The translations under genes and the position numbers were made by a program. This document shows positions 32,506 to 39,639 of a stretch of 42,590 nt of DNA, in pieces; within the stretch, counting starts at the first letter, position 1; every line of letters begins with the position of its first letter. The notes under the pieces were generated by a model, which saw only the letters and a list, made by a program, of their open reading frames with translations, had not been told where the DNA came from and searched no databases. Origin of the DNA: an uncultured Fibrobacter sp. (GTDB lineage Bacteria; Fibrobacterota; Fibrobacteria; Fibrobacterales; Fibrobacteraceae); contig NZ_CAMVDO010000026.1 in the NCBI RefSeq assembly GCF_947166265.1, positions 1 through 42,590 on the forward strand, given 5' to 3'.

Positions 32506-33288
32506 ATGGAATCTTACCGCGAATACTTTCCGACCAAGGCTTTCCGTATCGCTGAAATGAGGCTTTCCTCGTTGCTTGGCGCTGAACGGGACAGGCTCGA
32601 TGCGGTTGCCGCAGCCCATGGAAGGGAGTCCGCCATTGGACCAGATAATCTGATGGAGGAAATGCCTCAAATTATAAAGTTTACGCGGGAATACCATCGG
32701 TTGTTTGCCGAGTATCTGGACGCGGTCTTGCCTCAACAGCCCCGCCCCATTCAGTGTAGGCCAGCCTGTGGCAATTGTTGCCATCATTATCCGATGTCCG
32801 TAGAGCCTTTCGAATTGCTTACCTTGTATAGTGACCTTCGGGGGCGGAACGACTTGCTAGATATTATGGAAGCGTGTCAGTCCAGGGCTTCGATGTTCAA
32901 AAATTTTTATGAGCAGCGCAGAACGGAGCGTGGCATCATTGATGACTTTGACGATCAGGCCGAAGATCTTGCCCTGCATGATTACTTTGCTGCCTGGAAA
33001 CCTTGCCCTTTTTCGGACAAGGTGGGGGACTGTACCGTGTACCCGTTGCGTCCGGTCTCTTGCCGGATGTATTTCAGCGAAACGGCTCCCAAGTTCTGTA
33101 CGCCAAAGTTTTTGCAGACTCCAGAAAACGACAGCTATATCGTGTATCTGCCCGACTGTATCGAAGATGCCGTTTATGGAATTTCGGAGCATTATGCGTT
33201 GCTCGAATTGCCGGAAAGTTATTTTGGAGGGCTCCTCTCGGTAAATGCTTTCGAAGGTCTGTTTAACGCAGAGGCCTGTGCCAGGTAG
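32506..33288 (+). CDS. YkgJ-like Cys-cluster protein (zinc/iron-chelating domain family)
   Basis: Encodes 260 residues from ATG 32506; a TTG nine codons earlier is unlikely. Cluster CRPACGNCCHHYPM (about residues 84-97) followed by CPFSDKVGDCTVYPLRPVSCRMYF (about 167-190) is the diagnostic layout of PF03692 (YkgJ), proposed to bind zinc or an iron-sulfur cluster. Additional Cys occur in APKFCTP and LPDCIED. No signal peptide. It ends 8 bases before the SprT-like gene on the same strand, and the two form a pair. Role unknown in the family. Confidence 0.85.
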   Translation: MESYREYFPTKAFRIAEMRLSSLLGAERDRLDAVAAAHGRESAIGPDNLMEEMPQIIKFTREYHRLFAEYLDAVLPQQPRPIQCRPACGNCCHHYPMSVEPFELLTLYSDLRGRNDLLDIMEACQSRASMFKNFYEQRRTERGIIDDFDDQAEDLALHDYFAAWKPCPFSDKVGDCTVYPLRPVSCRMYFSETAPKFCTPKFLQTPENDSYIVYLPDCIEDAVYGISEHYALLELPESYFGGLLSVNAFEGLFNAEACAR

Positions 33289-33296
33289 CGAAGAAA

Positions 33297-34085
33297 ATGA
33301 ATTTGTTCGGAGTCCAGCTAGATTTATTCGGGAACGCTCCCAAGGAACCGGAAAAACCAAAGGTTCCGAGCAGCGTTTCGATGAATGGGCTCGTTCATTT
33401 CAAGTACAATTCGCAACTCAAGAAAAGCATACGCTGCAAGGGGGGCGCCCTGTTCGGACATCCCGAAGTGATCTTGCCGCATTATATGAAAGACCCTGAA
33501 TTTGCGGCGGCGCGAGAACTGGCGGCGGAATGGGCCGAGCATGCGATACGCAGAAAAACGGCAAAGAACAAGGCGACCATCAAGGATTTGGTGAACCGTT
33601 TCTGGACTTTGGTAGACCAGGTTCTTGCGGACAGGGGGGAGTCGGCCGTTTCGAGTAAAGGTAGGCTTCCGCCGATTCGTCCGCAGGGAAAATACCATAA
33701 TTTAAATGACGTGCTTGCGGCGATCAATAGTACCTACTTTGAAGATAAATTAACTTGCCGGATTACCTGGAGTAATAGGGTTGGTGGGTTGAGCTTTCAT
33801 TCGGTTCGTAAAGACCCTGTGACGGGCGAGGAATTTCATCTGATAAGCATTAGTAAAGGCTACGATGCCGCCAATTGCCCGGAGTATGCGGTTGCAGGTG
33901 TTGTTTATCATGAATGTCTGCATATTGCAATTCCCGTTGAAATCCGGAATGGGCGACGCGTAGTCCATGGTCGAAATTTCAGGGTGCGCGAACGGCAGTA
34001 CATTTATTATGACGAATGGATCCGCTGGCACAATCAGGTGCTTCCCAAGAATATATGGGCCATGCGCCGCGGAAAAGAACTCTAA
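33297..34085 (+). CDS. SprT-like zinc metallopeptidase-domain protein
   Basis: Encodes 262 residues. The N-terminal part has a motif-like MNLFGVQLDLFGN. SprT-type features appear in the C-terminal half: AAINSTYFEDKLTCRITWSN (about residue 140-160), then VVYHECLHIAIP (HExxH-like HECLH, about residue 205) and a third His in VVHGRNFRVRERQYIYYDEW. These match predicted zinc-dependent proteases of the SprT/WLM group. Length 262 exceeds simple SprT. No signal peptide. Immediately after the YkgJ-like gene; a terminator follows the stop at 34085. Confidence 0.78.
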   Translation: MNLFGVQLDLFGNAPKEPEKPKVPSSVSMNGLVHFKYNSQLKKSIRCKGGALFGHPEVILPHYMKDPEFAAARELAAEWAEHAIRRKTAKNKATIKDLVNRFWTLVDQVLADRGESAVSSKGRLPPIRPQGKYHNLNDVLAAINSTYFEDKLTCRITWSNRVGGLSFHSVRKDPVTGEEFHLISISKGYDAANCPEYAVAGVVYHECLHIAIPVEIRNGRRVVHGRNFRVRERQYIYYDEWIRWHNQVLPKNIWAMRRGKEL

Positions 34086-34114
34086 CGCAGATTTATTTTG
34101 ATTCAAATTAAAAA

Positions 34115-34139
34115 GGCCGTCCTTGCGGACGGCTTCCTT
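34115..34139 (+). terminator. Intrinsic terminator after the SprT-like gene
   Basis: GCCGTCC-TTGC-GGACGGC (34115-34132), followed by TTCCTTT. The stem is perfect; the T tract is weak. Confidence 0.75.
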
Positions 34140-34149
34140 TATGATGCAT

Positions 34150-34176
34150 GTCATCCCCGCGAAGGCGGGGATCTCC
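34150..34176 (+). repeat. GTCATCCCCGCGAAGGCGGG repeat, intergenic copy
   Basis: Matches the copy inside hemD (15332) except at one base (GGGG versus GGGA). Confidence 0.85.
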
Positions 34177-34476
34177 GATCTTACATCTTGAGGAGAATTT
34201 GTACTCCTACGGAGTACAATGCTCTGCGGCTCGGCAATGGGAATGCAAGCATTCCCACTGCGCTCGCTTTAGGAGCATTTGGTCGCCTACGGCGCCCGAT
34301 GCTTTCGGCTCGGTCATAGGCAAGCGAGCTTGCCTGCGACACTCGCCTTAGGAGCATTTCACCGATCTTACATTTTGAGGAGAATTTGTACTCCTTCCGG
34401 AGTACAATGCTCTGCGGCTCGGTCATGCCCGTGCAAGCACGGTCGCGACTCTCGCCTTAGGAGCATTTCACCAATC
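34177..34476. repeat. Hairpin mosaic downstream of asd, with copies of the asd 3' end
   Basis: The 391-base gap between the SprT-like gene and asd has no gene. It carries two full units (34177-34362 and 34363-34473). Each opens with GATCTTACATyTTGAG, which is the complement of the asd end (LLKM-stop) and matches the true end at 34476. It then alternates hairpins whose sequence differs (GTACTCC-TAC-GGAGTAC, GGGAATG-CAAG-CATTCCC in part, GGCAAG-CG-AGCTTGCC, CCGTG-CAAG-CACGG) with conserved linkers ATGCTCTGCGGCTCGG and CTCGCCTTAGGAGCATTT. It may act as a 3' stabiliser or terminator for asd. Confidence 0.75.
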
Positions 34477-35496
34477 TTACATCTTGAGCAAGATTTCGCC
34501 AATCTGAACAGCGTTCAAAGCAGCGCCCTTGCGGATCTGGTCACCGGTGAGCCACAGCGTGTTGCTGTTTTCGTCGGCGAGGTCCTTACGGATACGGCCC
34601 ACGAAGACGTTGTCCTTGCCTGCGCTTTCGAGCGGCATCGGGTACACGTAGTTCTGCGGATCGTCCTTGAGGGTAACGCCCGGAGCGTTCTTGAGAGCGT
34701 TACGGATTTCTTCGACAGAAACCGGACGTTCGGTTTCGAACCACACGGATTCGGAGTGAGAACGCAGCGAGCTCACGCGCACGCAGGTGGCGCTCGTACG
34801 AACGTCAGAGTGCATGATCTTGCGCGTTTCGTTGAACATCTTCATTTCTTCCTTCGTGTAGTCGTTTTCCGTCATCTTGTCGATCTGCGGAATCACGTTG
34901 TAGGCGAGCTGGAAGGGGAACTTGTTGATGTGGGTGGTGGAACCCGTTTCGAGGATGTCCTTGTACTGCTGCTTGAGTTCTTCCATAGCGACGGCACCTG
35001 CACCGCTTGCGCTCTGGTAAGAAGAAATGTGAATCTTCTTGATGTGGGAAATCTTTTCGATCGGGTTGAGCACCACGACCATCATGATGGTCGTGCAGTT
35101 CGGGTTGGCGATGATGCCCTTGCCACCGAGTTCAGCCTTGTAGAGCTTGATGTCTTCGGGGTTCACTTCCGGCACGACCAGAGGAACTGCCGGATCCATA
35201 CGGAAGAAGCTTGTGTTGTCCACGACCACGGCACCGTTTTCGACGGCGATCGGAGCGAATTCCTGAGAAATGGCTGCGCCGGCGGAGCTGAGCACCAGGT
35301 CGATACCCTTGAAGGAATCCTTGTTCAGTGCTTCGCACTTGAGCGTTTCGCCCTTGAACTTGAATTCACGCCCTGCACTGCGTTCGGAGGCGAGGAGCTT
35401 CAGGCTCTGCAGCGGGAAATTGCGCTCTTCGAGGATGGAGAGGATTTCTTGGCCTACGGCGCCAGTGGCACCCATAATGGCAACGTTGCGAATCAT
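34477..35496 (-). CDS. asd: Aspartate-semialdehyde dehydrogenase
   Basis: Encodes 339 residues. Converts aspartyl-4-phosphate to aspartate-4-semialdehyde for lysine/diaminopimelate, threonine and methionine synthesis. NADP loop GATGAVGQEIL near the N-terminus, catalytic Cys134 in IANPNCTTIM, SYQSASGAGAVAMEEL in the dimerisation part, and the His-containing RTSATCVRVSSLRSHSESV. All catalytic motifs are intact and the length fits the family. Last gene of an ssb - membrane protein - asd unit (9 bases after the membrane gene). Downstream lies the hairpin mosaic containing partial copies of this gene's 3' end. Confidence 0.96.
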   Translation of the reverse strand: MIRNVAIMGATGAVGQEILSILEERNFPLQSLKLLASERSAGREFKFKGETLKCEALNKDSFKGIDLVLSSAGAAISQEFAPIAVENGAVVVDNTSFFRMDPAVPLVVPEVNPEDIKLYKAELGGKGIIANPNCTTIMMVVVLNPIEKISHIKKIHISSYQSASGAGAVAMEELKQQYKDILETGSTTHINKFPFQLAYNVIPQIDKMTENDYTKEEMKMFNETRKIMHSDVRTSATCVRVSSLRSHSESVWFETERPVSVEEIRNALKNAPGVTLKDDPQNYVYPMPLESAGKDNVFVGRIRKDLADENSNTLWLTGDQIRKGAALNAVQIGEILLKM

Positions 35497-35505
35497 AATT
35501 AACCT

Positions 35506-36450
35506 TTATTGTTCGGTTTGTTGTTGATTGTTTGATTGAATAGCTTCGATGGCGTTCCAGAATCGTTTCAGGTAAATGTTCATTTGCCCGATCTGGTCTC
35601 TGGACTGCCTGTACAAGATCAATTGCTGTTCCGGATTTTCCTGGAGCGTGTAGCTATAGAGCGCGTATGCAGAAAGGCGAACGCATTCACTTGCCTGTAT
35701 CAGTTCCTTGTGCGCGTCGCTAGCTTCGTGCGGGTGGAAAAGCCCGAGGACTTTTTTGTTGAGCGCCACGGCGTTATTGTTGATGGCGAGCGCCTGACTA
35801 CTACGAGTTTCGCGTTCTGCCTCAGAAATGTTCGCCGGAAGGGGCTCGAAATTGTTGATCGAATTGACGATGTCCGTCATTCGCTTGATTACAGTCTCGG
35901 CATCGATGGAGTAGCTGTCGCGTCTGCTCAGGGTTCCGTCGTCGCGGCTAGCCTTGCCCGAGGTAATGCCCTGGCCTTTTTTGCCGCTAGAACTTGGGAT
36001 GATCTTTCCACCTTCGCCGTTTTCGAACGAGGCGATGTAGTCCTGGTACTTGGCGTTCATCGCGGCGATTTCGGCGGGGGAGTAGTCCGATGTCGGAATG
36101 AAAGTCGGACGGTCCCAGTAGGCGATACCCATAAAGCCCGACAGCATAAAGAAGGCGAGGAATATGTTTCCCGCCTTGGCCGCGCGGTCGTCGCTACGGA
36201 TAAAGCCAATGATGGCAAAGAAGAACAGGCTCGAAAACGAGAGCAAAAGTCCGCCGTCGCAGTTGTAGGCAATGAACGAGTTCTTCGCAAAGAAGAAAAT
36301 GCAGTCCATGACTACAATCAAAAACGACAAAAAGGCACCCAACATTTTCTGGGTGCGAGTTTCCGCAGATGCGGACATGAGTATTGCCGTAAAGGTGATG
36401 CCCAGCGGCAGCACCATCATCAATGCGATATCTGCAATTTGTTGATTCAT
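35506..36450 (-). CDS. Four-helix membrane protein with C-terminal soluble domain, unknown
   Basis: Encodes 314 residues. Four hydrophobic segments at about 5-26, 36-56, 67-85 and 92-111. A polar, Gly/Ser-rich linker (about 145-180) leads to a helical domain (about 185-314) with ETVIKRMTDIVNSI, ERETRSSQALAINNNAVALN and a Gln-rich end. No family recognised. It lies 3 bases after the ssb stop and 9 bases before asd, so all three are co-transcribed; no functional link to either neighbour can be argued from sequence. Confidence 0.72.
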   Translation of the reverse strand: MNQQIADIALMMVLPLGITFTAILMSASAETRTQKMLGAFLSFLIVVMDCIFFFAKNSFIAYNCDGGLLLSFSSLFFFAIIGFIRSDDRAAKAGNIFLAFFMLSGFMGIAYWDRPTFIPTSDYSPAEIAAMNAKYQDYIASFENGEGGKIIPSSSGKKGQGITSGKASRDDGTLSRRDSYSIDAETVIKRMTDIVNSINNFEPLPANISEAERETRSSQALAINNNAVALNKKVLGLFHPHEASDAHKELIQASECVRLSAYALYSYTLQENPEQQLILYRQSRDQIGQMNIYLKRFWNAIEAIQSNNQQQTEQ

Positions 36451-36453
36451 TTT

Positions 36454-36915
36454 TTAGAAGGGCAGGTCGTCATCGACGCCTTCCGGTGCCGGAGCATCGT
36501 AAGCGGGGGCGCTTGCCTGGCTAAAGTTGTTGGACTGGCTGTAGGAGTTGCCTCCCTGGAAGTTGCCGCCGTTCTGGCCGCGCGGCGTCAAAAGCTGGAA
36601 GGTGTCCAGGTTGACTTCGGTGCTGTAACGCTTCTGGCCGGTCGTCTGGTCGGTCCAGCTGCGGTTGGTGAGAGAGCCTTCGACATAAAGGGTCATGCCC
36701 TTGTGGACGCCGAGTGTTTCCATTGTGTCGGCGATTTTGCCCCAACCTACGATGTTGTGCCAATCAGTCTGTTCTTTCTGTTCACCATTGTTGTCGCGAT
36801 AACGGCGGCTGGTGGCAAGGGAGAACGATACGCGCTTGCGACCAGTTGCGCTTGCGCTAATGACGGGGTCCTTGCCGATATTGCCAATAAGCATCACTTT
36901 GTTCAGATATGCCAT
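36454..36915 (-). CDS. ssb: Single-stranded DNA-binding protein
   Basis: Encodes 153 residues. OB-fold domain (about 1-110) opens MAYLNKVMLIGNIGKDPVI and contains FSLATSRRY, TDWHNIVGWGKIAD, and LYVEGSLTNRSW. Then a Gly/Asn/Ser/Gln-rich linker leads to the acidic tip DDDLPF, the interaction peptide for DNA repair and replication partners. Length and layout are standard. First gene of a leftward unit with a membrane protein and asd. It is divergent from namZ, with a 347-base spacer. Confidence 0.97.
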   Translation of the reverse strand: MAYLNKVMLIGNIGKDPVISASATGRKRVSFSLATSRRYRDNNGEQKEQTDWHNIVGWGKIADTMETLGVHKGMTLYVEGSLTNRSWTDQTTGQKRYSTEVNLDTFQLLTPRGQNGGNFQGGNSYSQSNNFSQASAPAYDAPAPEGVDDDLPF

Positions 36916-37085
36916 AATTAATCCTATTTGTTTTTTGTTTCTATGGCTAAAAATAAAAAAATCCGACTGTCATTTTGTGCCAATTTCGGAAATTTTTGCC
37001 TTTTGCAACTGTAGTTGTCTTTTTTTTTGAGGAAAAATAGACTTTTCTTTGCTTTTGCCCCGTAATTCATTTATATTTTAATTAT

Positions 37086-37201
37086 GTCATTCTCGACCGA
37101 AGGGAGGCCGGACAGCACTTGGTTACTTGTAACCTTAGTGCGCATGGTCCCCAGACGGGGAAAATCCAATGTTGGATCCCGTCGCTGCGTTCCAGGAGGA
37201 C
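37086..37201 (+). repeat. 116-bp MITE-like element, copy 2
   Basis: Same length and orientation as copy 1 (16071), differing at about five positions by eye, including the right end (GGAGGAC instead of GGATGAC). Confidence 0.85.
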
Positions 37202-37215
37202 TACTCGAAAAAAAA

Positions 37216-37262
37216 CTTTAACTCCTAACTCCGAATTCCGAAATCTAAATTCCGAATTAATT
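37216..37262 (+). repeat. Degenerate period-7 AACTCCG/AATTCCG tract abutting the namZ-like start
   Basis: Heptamers AACTCCT, AACTCCG, AATTCCG, AAATCTA, AATTCCG, AATTAAT end directly at the ATG (37263), without a Shine-Dalgarno sequence. Same placement as 16211 before cbiX-met8. Confidence 0.65.
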
Positions 37263-38360
37263 ATGGTCTCACTCGCGCTCTCTCGTTTTGAAAAGGTTTT
37301 CCCCGCAAATTTAAGGGGCAAGCGCCTTGGTGCTGTTCTGCACCCGGCATCGGTTCTTCCCGATTTACACTATACCCTCGATTTACTCAAGGAATACGAC
37401 GGTAAGCTCTTTAAGCTTTCTGCTCTTTTTGGCCCCCAGCACGGCATCAAGGGGCACACCCAGGACAACATGATTGAATGGGAAGGTTACACGGATCCCG
37501 AACTGGGAATTCCCGTTTATAGCCTTTACGGTGAACACCGTGAACCCACTGCCGAAATGCTTTCCCATGTGGATATGATGCTTGTGGACTTGCAGGATGT
37601 GGGGGCGCGCTATTACACGTTTATCTGGACGTTGTTTCTTTGTATGAAAGCCTGTGAAAAGGCCGGAATCCCCGTGATTGTGGTGGACCGCCCGAATCCC
37701 ATTAACTGTGTGGACGAAGAAGGTCCGGTGCTGGATTTGAACTACACGAGTTTTGTGGGGCTCCACAGTATCCGTACGCGTCATGCAAAAACGATTGGCG
37801 AACTCGCTGTCCAATTTAAGGAAGAACGTTTCCCCAAGTGCGAGCTTTACGTGCTTGGCATGGAAGGCTACGATAAAAAAATGTGGTACGACCAGACGGA
37901 ACTTCCGTGGATTTTGCCGAGCCCGAATATGCCGACGCTCGATACCGCTGTCGTTTACCCGGGCATGTGCCTGTTCGAGGCGACCAATGTGAGCGAAGGC
38001 CGCGGCACCACGCGTCCCTTCGAAATTTTCGGCGCTCCGTTCATCGATGCGGTAAAGCTCTGTAAGTACATGAACGGTCTTAAGCTTCCGGGCGTATATT
38101 TTCGCGAGAACTATTTCCAGCCTACGTTCCACAAGGGGGCGGATCAGATTTGTGGCGGTGCGCAGATTCATGTGCTCGACCGCGACAAGTTCCGTAGTTT
38201 TGATATGGCGGTAAAGCTGTTGCAATATATCTTCAACGAATACCCGAAGGATTTTGCCTGGAAACAGCCGCCTTACGAATACGAATTCAAGAAATTGCCT
38301 ATCGACATTCTGCTCGGTAACGGCACATTCCGCAAGGAGTTTATAGAAAGTTCAATCTAG
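37263..38360 (+). CDS. NamZ-like exo-beta-N-acetylmuramidase (DUF1343/GH171 family)
   Basis: Encodes 365 residues from ATG 37263; 48 upstream codons through the repeats are not real. Family hallmarks: ALFGPQHGIKG (about residues 53-63), MLVDLQDVGARYYTFIWTL, VVDRPNPIN, a late LPSPNMPT (about residue 215) and ATNVSEGRGTTRPFEIFGAP. NamZ cleaves N-acetylmuramic acid from cell-wall fragments in Bacillus and Bacteroidota relatives. Unlike many family members it shows no signal peptide or lipobox, so it looks cytoplasmic, fitting recycling of imported muropeptides. Followed 30 bases later by sodB. Confidence 0.85.
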   Translation: MVSLALSRFEKVFPANLRGKRLGAVLHPASVLPDLHYTLDLLKEYDGKLFKLSALFGPQHGIKGHTQDNMIEWEGYTDPELGIPVYSLYGEHREPTAEMLSHVDMMLVDLQDVGARYYTFIWTLFLCMKACEKAGIPVIVVDRPNPINCVDEEGPVLDLNYTSFVGLHSIRTRHAKTIGELAVQFKEERFPKCELYVLGMEGYDKKMWYDQTELPWILPSPNMPTLDTAVVYPGMCLFEATNVSEGRGTTRPFEIFGAPFIDAVKLCKYMNGLKLPGVYFRENYFQPTFHKGADQICGGAQIHVLDRDKFRSFDMAVKLLQYIFNEYPKDFAWKQPPYEYEFKKLPIDILLGNGTFRKEFIESSI

Positions 38361-38390
38361 CGGCGTAGCCGCGCAATCAAGGAGAAAAAA

Positions 38391-38990
38391 ATGATTCAAC
38401 CTATCAACGGAAAATTCGAAATGCCCGCGCTCCCGTACGCGGCGGGGGATCTCGCTCCGGCGCTCAGCCAGGAAACGATCGAGTTCCACTATGGTAAGCA
38501 TCTGCAGACTTACCTCAACAACCTGAATGCCGCTCTTCCGGGTAGCGCATTCGAGGGTAAGTCTATCGACGAAATCGTTAAAAGAGCCGAGGGCGGCGTG
38601 TTCAATAACGCAGGCCAGTTCCTGAACCATTACATGTACTTTATGCAGTTCAAGGCTCCATCTGCGGGGAACGCTCCGACGGGCAAGATTGCCGAAGCGA
38701 TTGCACGTGACTTTGGTTCTTTCGAAAAGTTCCAGGAAGAATTCCAGGCGAAGGGTGCGGGCCTCTTCGGTTCCGGCTGGGTATGGCTCTCTGCCGATGC
38801 CCAGGGCAAGCTTGTGATTACGCAAGAAGGCAACGCCCAGAATCCGCTCACCAAGGGCCTCAAGCCGCTCCTCACGTTTGATGTGTGGGAACATGCCTAC
38901 TACATCGACTACCGCAACCGTCGTCCGGATTACCTTAAGGGTCTCTGGCAGATTGTGGACTGGAACGTTGTCAACAACCGCCTTGCATAA
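38391..38990 (+). CDS. sodB: Superoxide dismutase (Fe/Mn family)
   Basis: Encodes 199 residues. Metal ligands: His33 (EFHYGKHLQTY), His80 (NHYMYF), Asp164 and His168 (FDVWEHAYYIDY). GSGWVWL (about residue 127-133) is also present. AAGGAG (38377-38382) precedes the ATG. Length fits the Fe/Mn SOD family; iron or manganese preference cannot be decided with certainty from these motifs. It is the second gene after namZ-like, with a perfect terminator at 39014, and would protect oxygen-sensitive radical-SAM enzymes in an anaerobe. Confidence 0.96.
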   Translation: MIQPINGKFEMPALPYAAGDLAPALSQETIEFHYGKHLQTYLNNLNAALPGSAFEGKSIDEIVKRAEGGVFNNAGQFLNHYMYFMQFKAPSAGNAPTGKIAEAIARDFGSFEKFQEEFQAKGAGLFGSGWVWLSADAQGKLVITQEGNAQNPLTKGLKPLLTFDVWEHAYYIDYRNRRPDYLKGLWQIVDWNVVNNRLA

Positions 38991-39013
38991 GGCTTCCTTC
39001 TAACGTATAAGAA

Positions 39014-39044
39014 AAAGTCCGCTGGGAATCCCGGCGGACTTTTT
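39014..39044 (+). terminator. Intrinsic terminator after sodB
   Basis: AAGTCCGCTGGG and CCCGGCGGACTT pair around AAT (one T-G wobble), followed by TTT. Confidence 0.9.
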
Positions 39045-39060
39045 AATTGTTGCTTTGAGG

Positions 39061-39120
39061 CCCTTCGGCAGGCTCAGGAACCTTATTCGGTTAGCGAACT
39101 TGTGAGCTTGTCGAACCAGG
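39061..39120. repeat. Pair of core hairpins forming the 3' end of a membrane-protein gene
   Basis: CC-TTCGGCAGGCTCA-GG (39062-39078) and CTTG-TGAGCTTGTCGAA-CCAG (about 39099-39119), opposite orientations of the same core. The second supplies the last codons (SSQVR) and stop of the minus-strand gene at 39091. Confidence 0.7.
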
Positions 39121-39636
39121 GCGCGGCGGCATCTTCGGCATCGCAATCTTGATGATAAGCGGCTCAAAGAGGAAAATGAGAATCTGTGCCACGACAAAGC
39201 AGATGACCTGCGAGCTGATGAACATCGGCAGGTATGGCGGCTTGTGTCCTGGGGGAATCAGGAAGAAATATACGAAGGTCACCATGACAGTTGTCATGAG
39301 CGGAGTGTAGATCAGGTTCGACACGATCGATTCCACGATGTGAGTCTTGAGCGTTCTCGGTTGCAGGTGGAATTTGCGAGCCAATGCCGCATTTACCTTG
39401 GGCATCGGAACAACGAGGCCGATACCGAAACTGACGAAGAAGCTTAAGACGAATCCCTCCAGGAATCCGATAATGATTGCTATCATCGGCATTCCAGGCG
39501 GATGTTCAGCGGTCAAGTTTCCGGTAAGCGAAAGTGCGAAACTCATCATGAGCGCCATCATGAAGGAAATCTTGAGCCCGACCTTTTTCATCTGTTTCTG
39601 GATTTCGGGGGGCATCGGTGGATTCTGATTCGTCAT
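39091..39636 (-). CDS. Small membrane protein, possibly DUF2798-like
   Basis: Encodes 181 residues. Cytoplasmic start (MTNQNPPMPPEIQKQM), then four membrane helices at about 23-42, 50-75, 109-130 and 140-160. The first helix carries MALMMSFALSLTGNL, weakly like the MSxxMSxxxxxxN pattern of DUF2798. The last residues, PRPGSTSSQVR, are encoded by the interspersed core repeat at 39099-39120, so the original C-terminus may have been replaced. It begins 3 bases after the EAL-protein stop and is likely co-transcribed with it. Function unknown. Confidence 0.68.
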   Translation of the reverse strand: MTNQNPPMPPEIQKQMKKVGLKISFMMALMMSFALSLTGNLTAEHPPGMPMIAIIIGFLEGFVLSFFVSFGIGLVVPMPKVNAALARKFHLQPRTLKTHIVESIVSNLIYTPLMTTVMVTFVYFFLIPPGHKPPYLPMFISSQVICFVVAQILIFLFEPLIIKIAMPKMPPRPGSTSSQVR

Positions 39637-39639
39637 AAT

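Larger units (their letters stand above)
36916..37262. other. Divergent spacer between ssb and namZ-like gene
   Basis: 36916-37085 is AT-rich with a long T tract (37020-37028) and should hold the ssb promoter on the minus strand. 37086-37201 is the second 116-bp element. 37216-37262 is a period-7 tract. No gene is seen. Confidence 0.7.
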
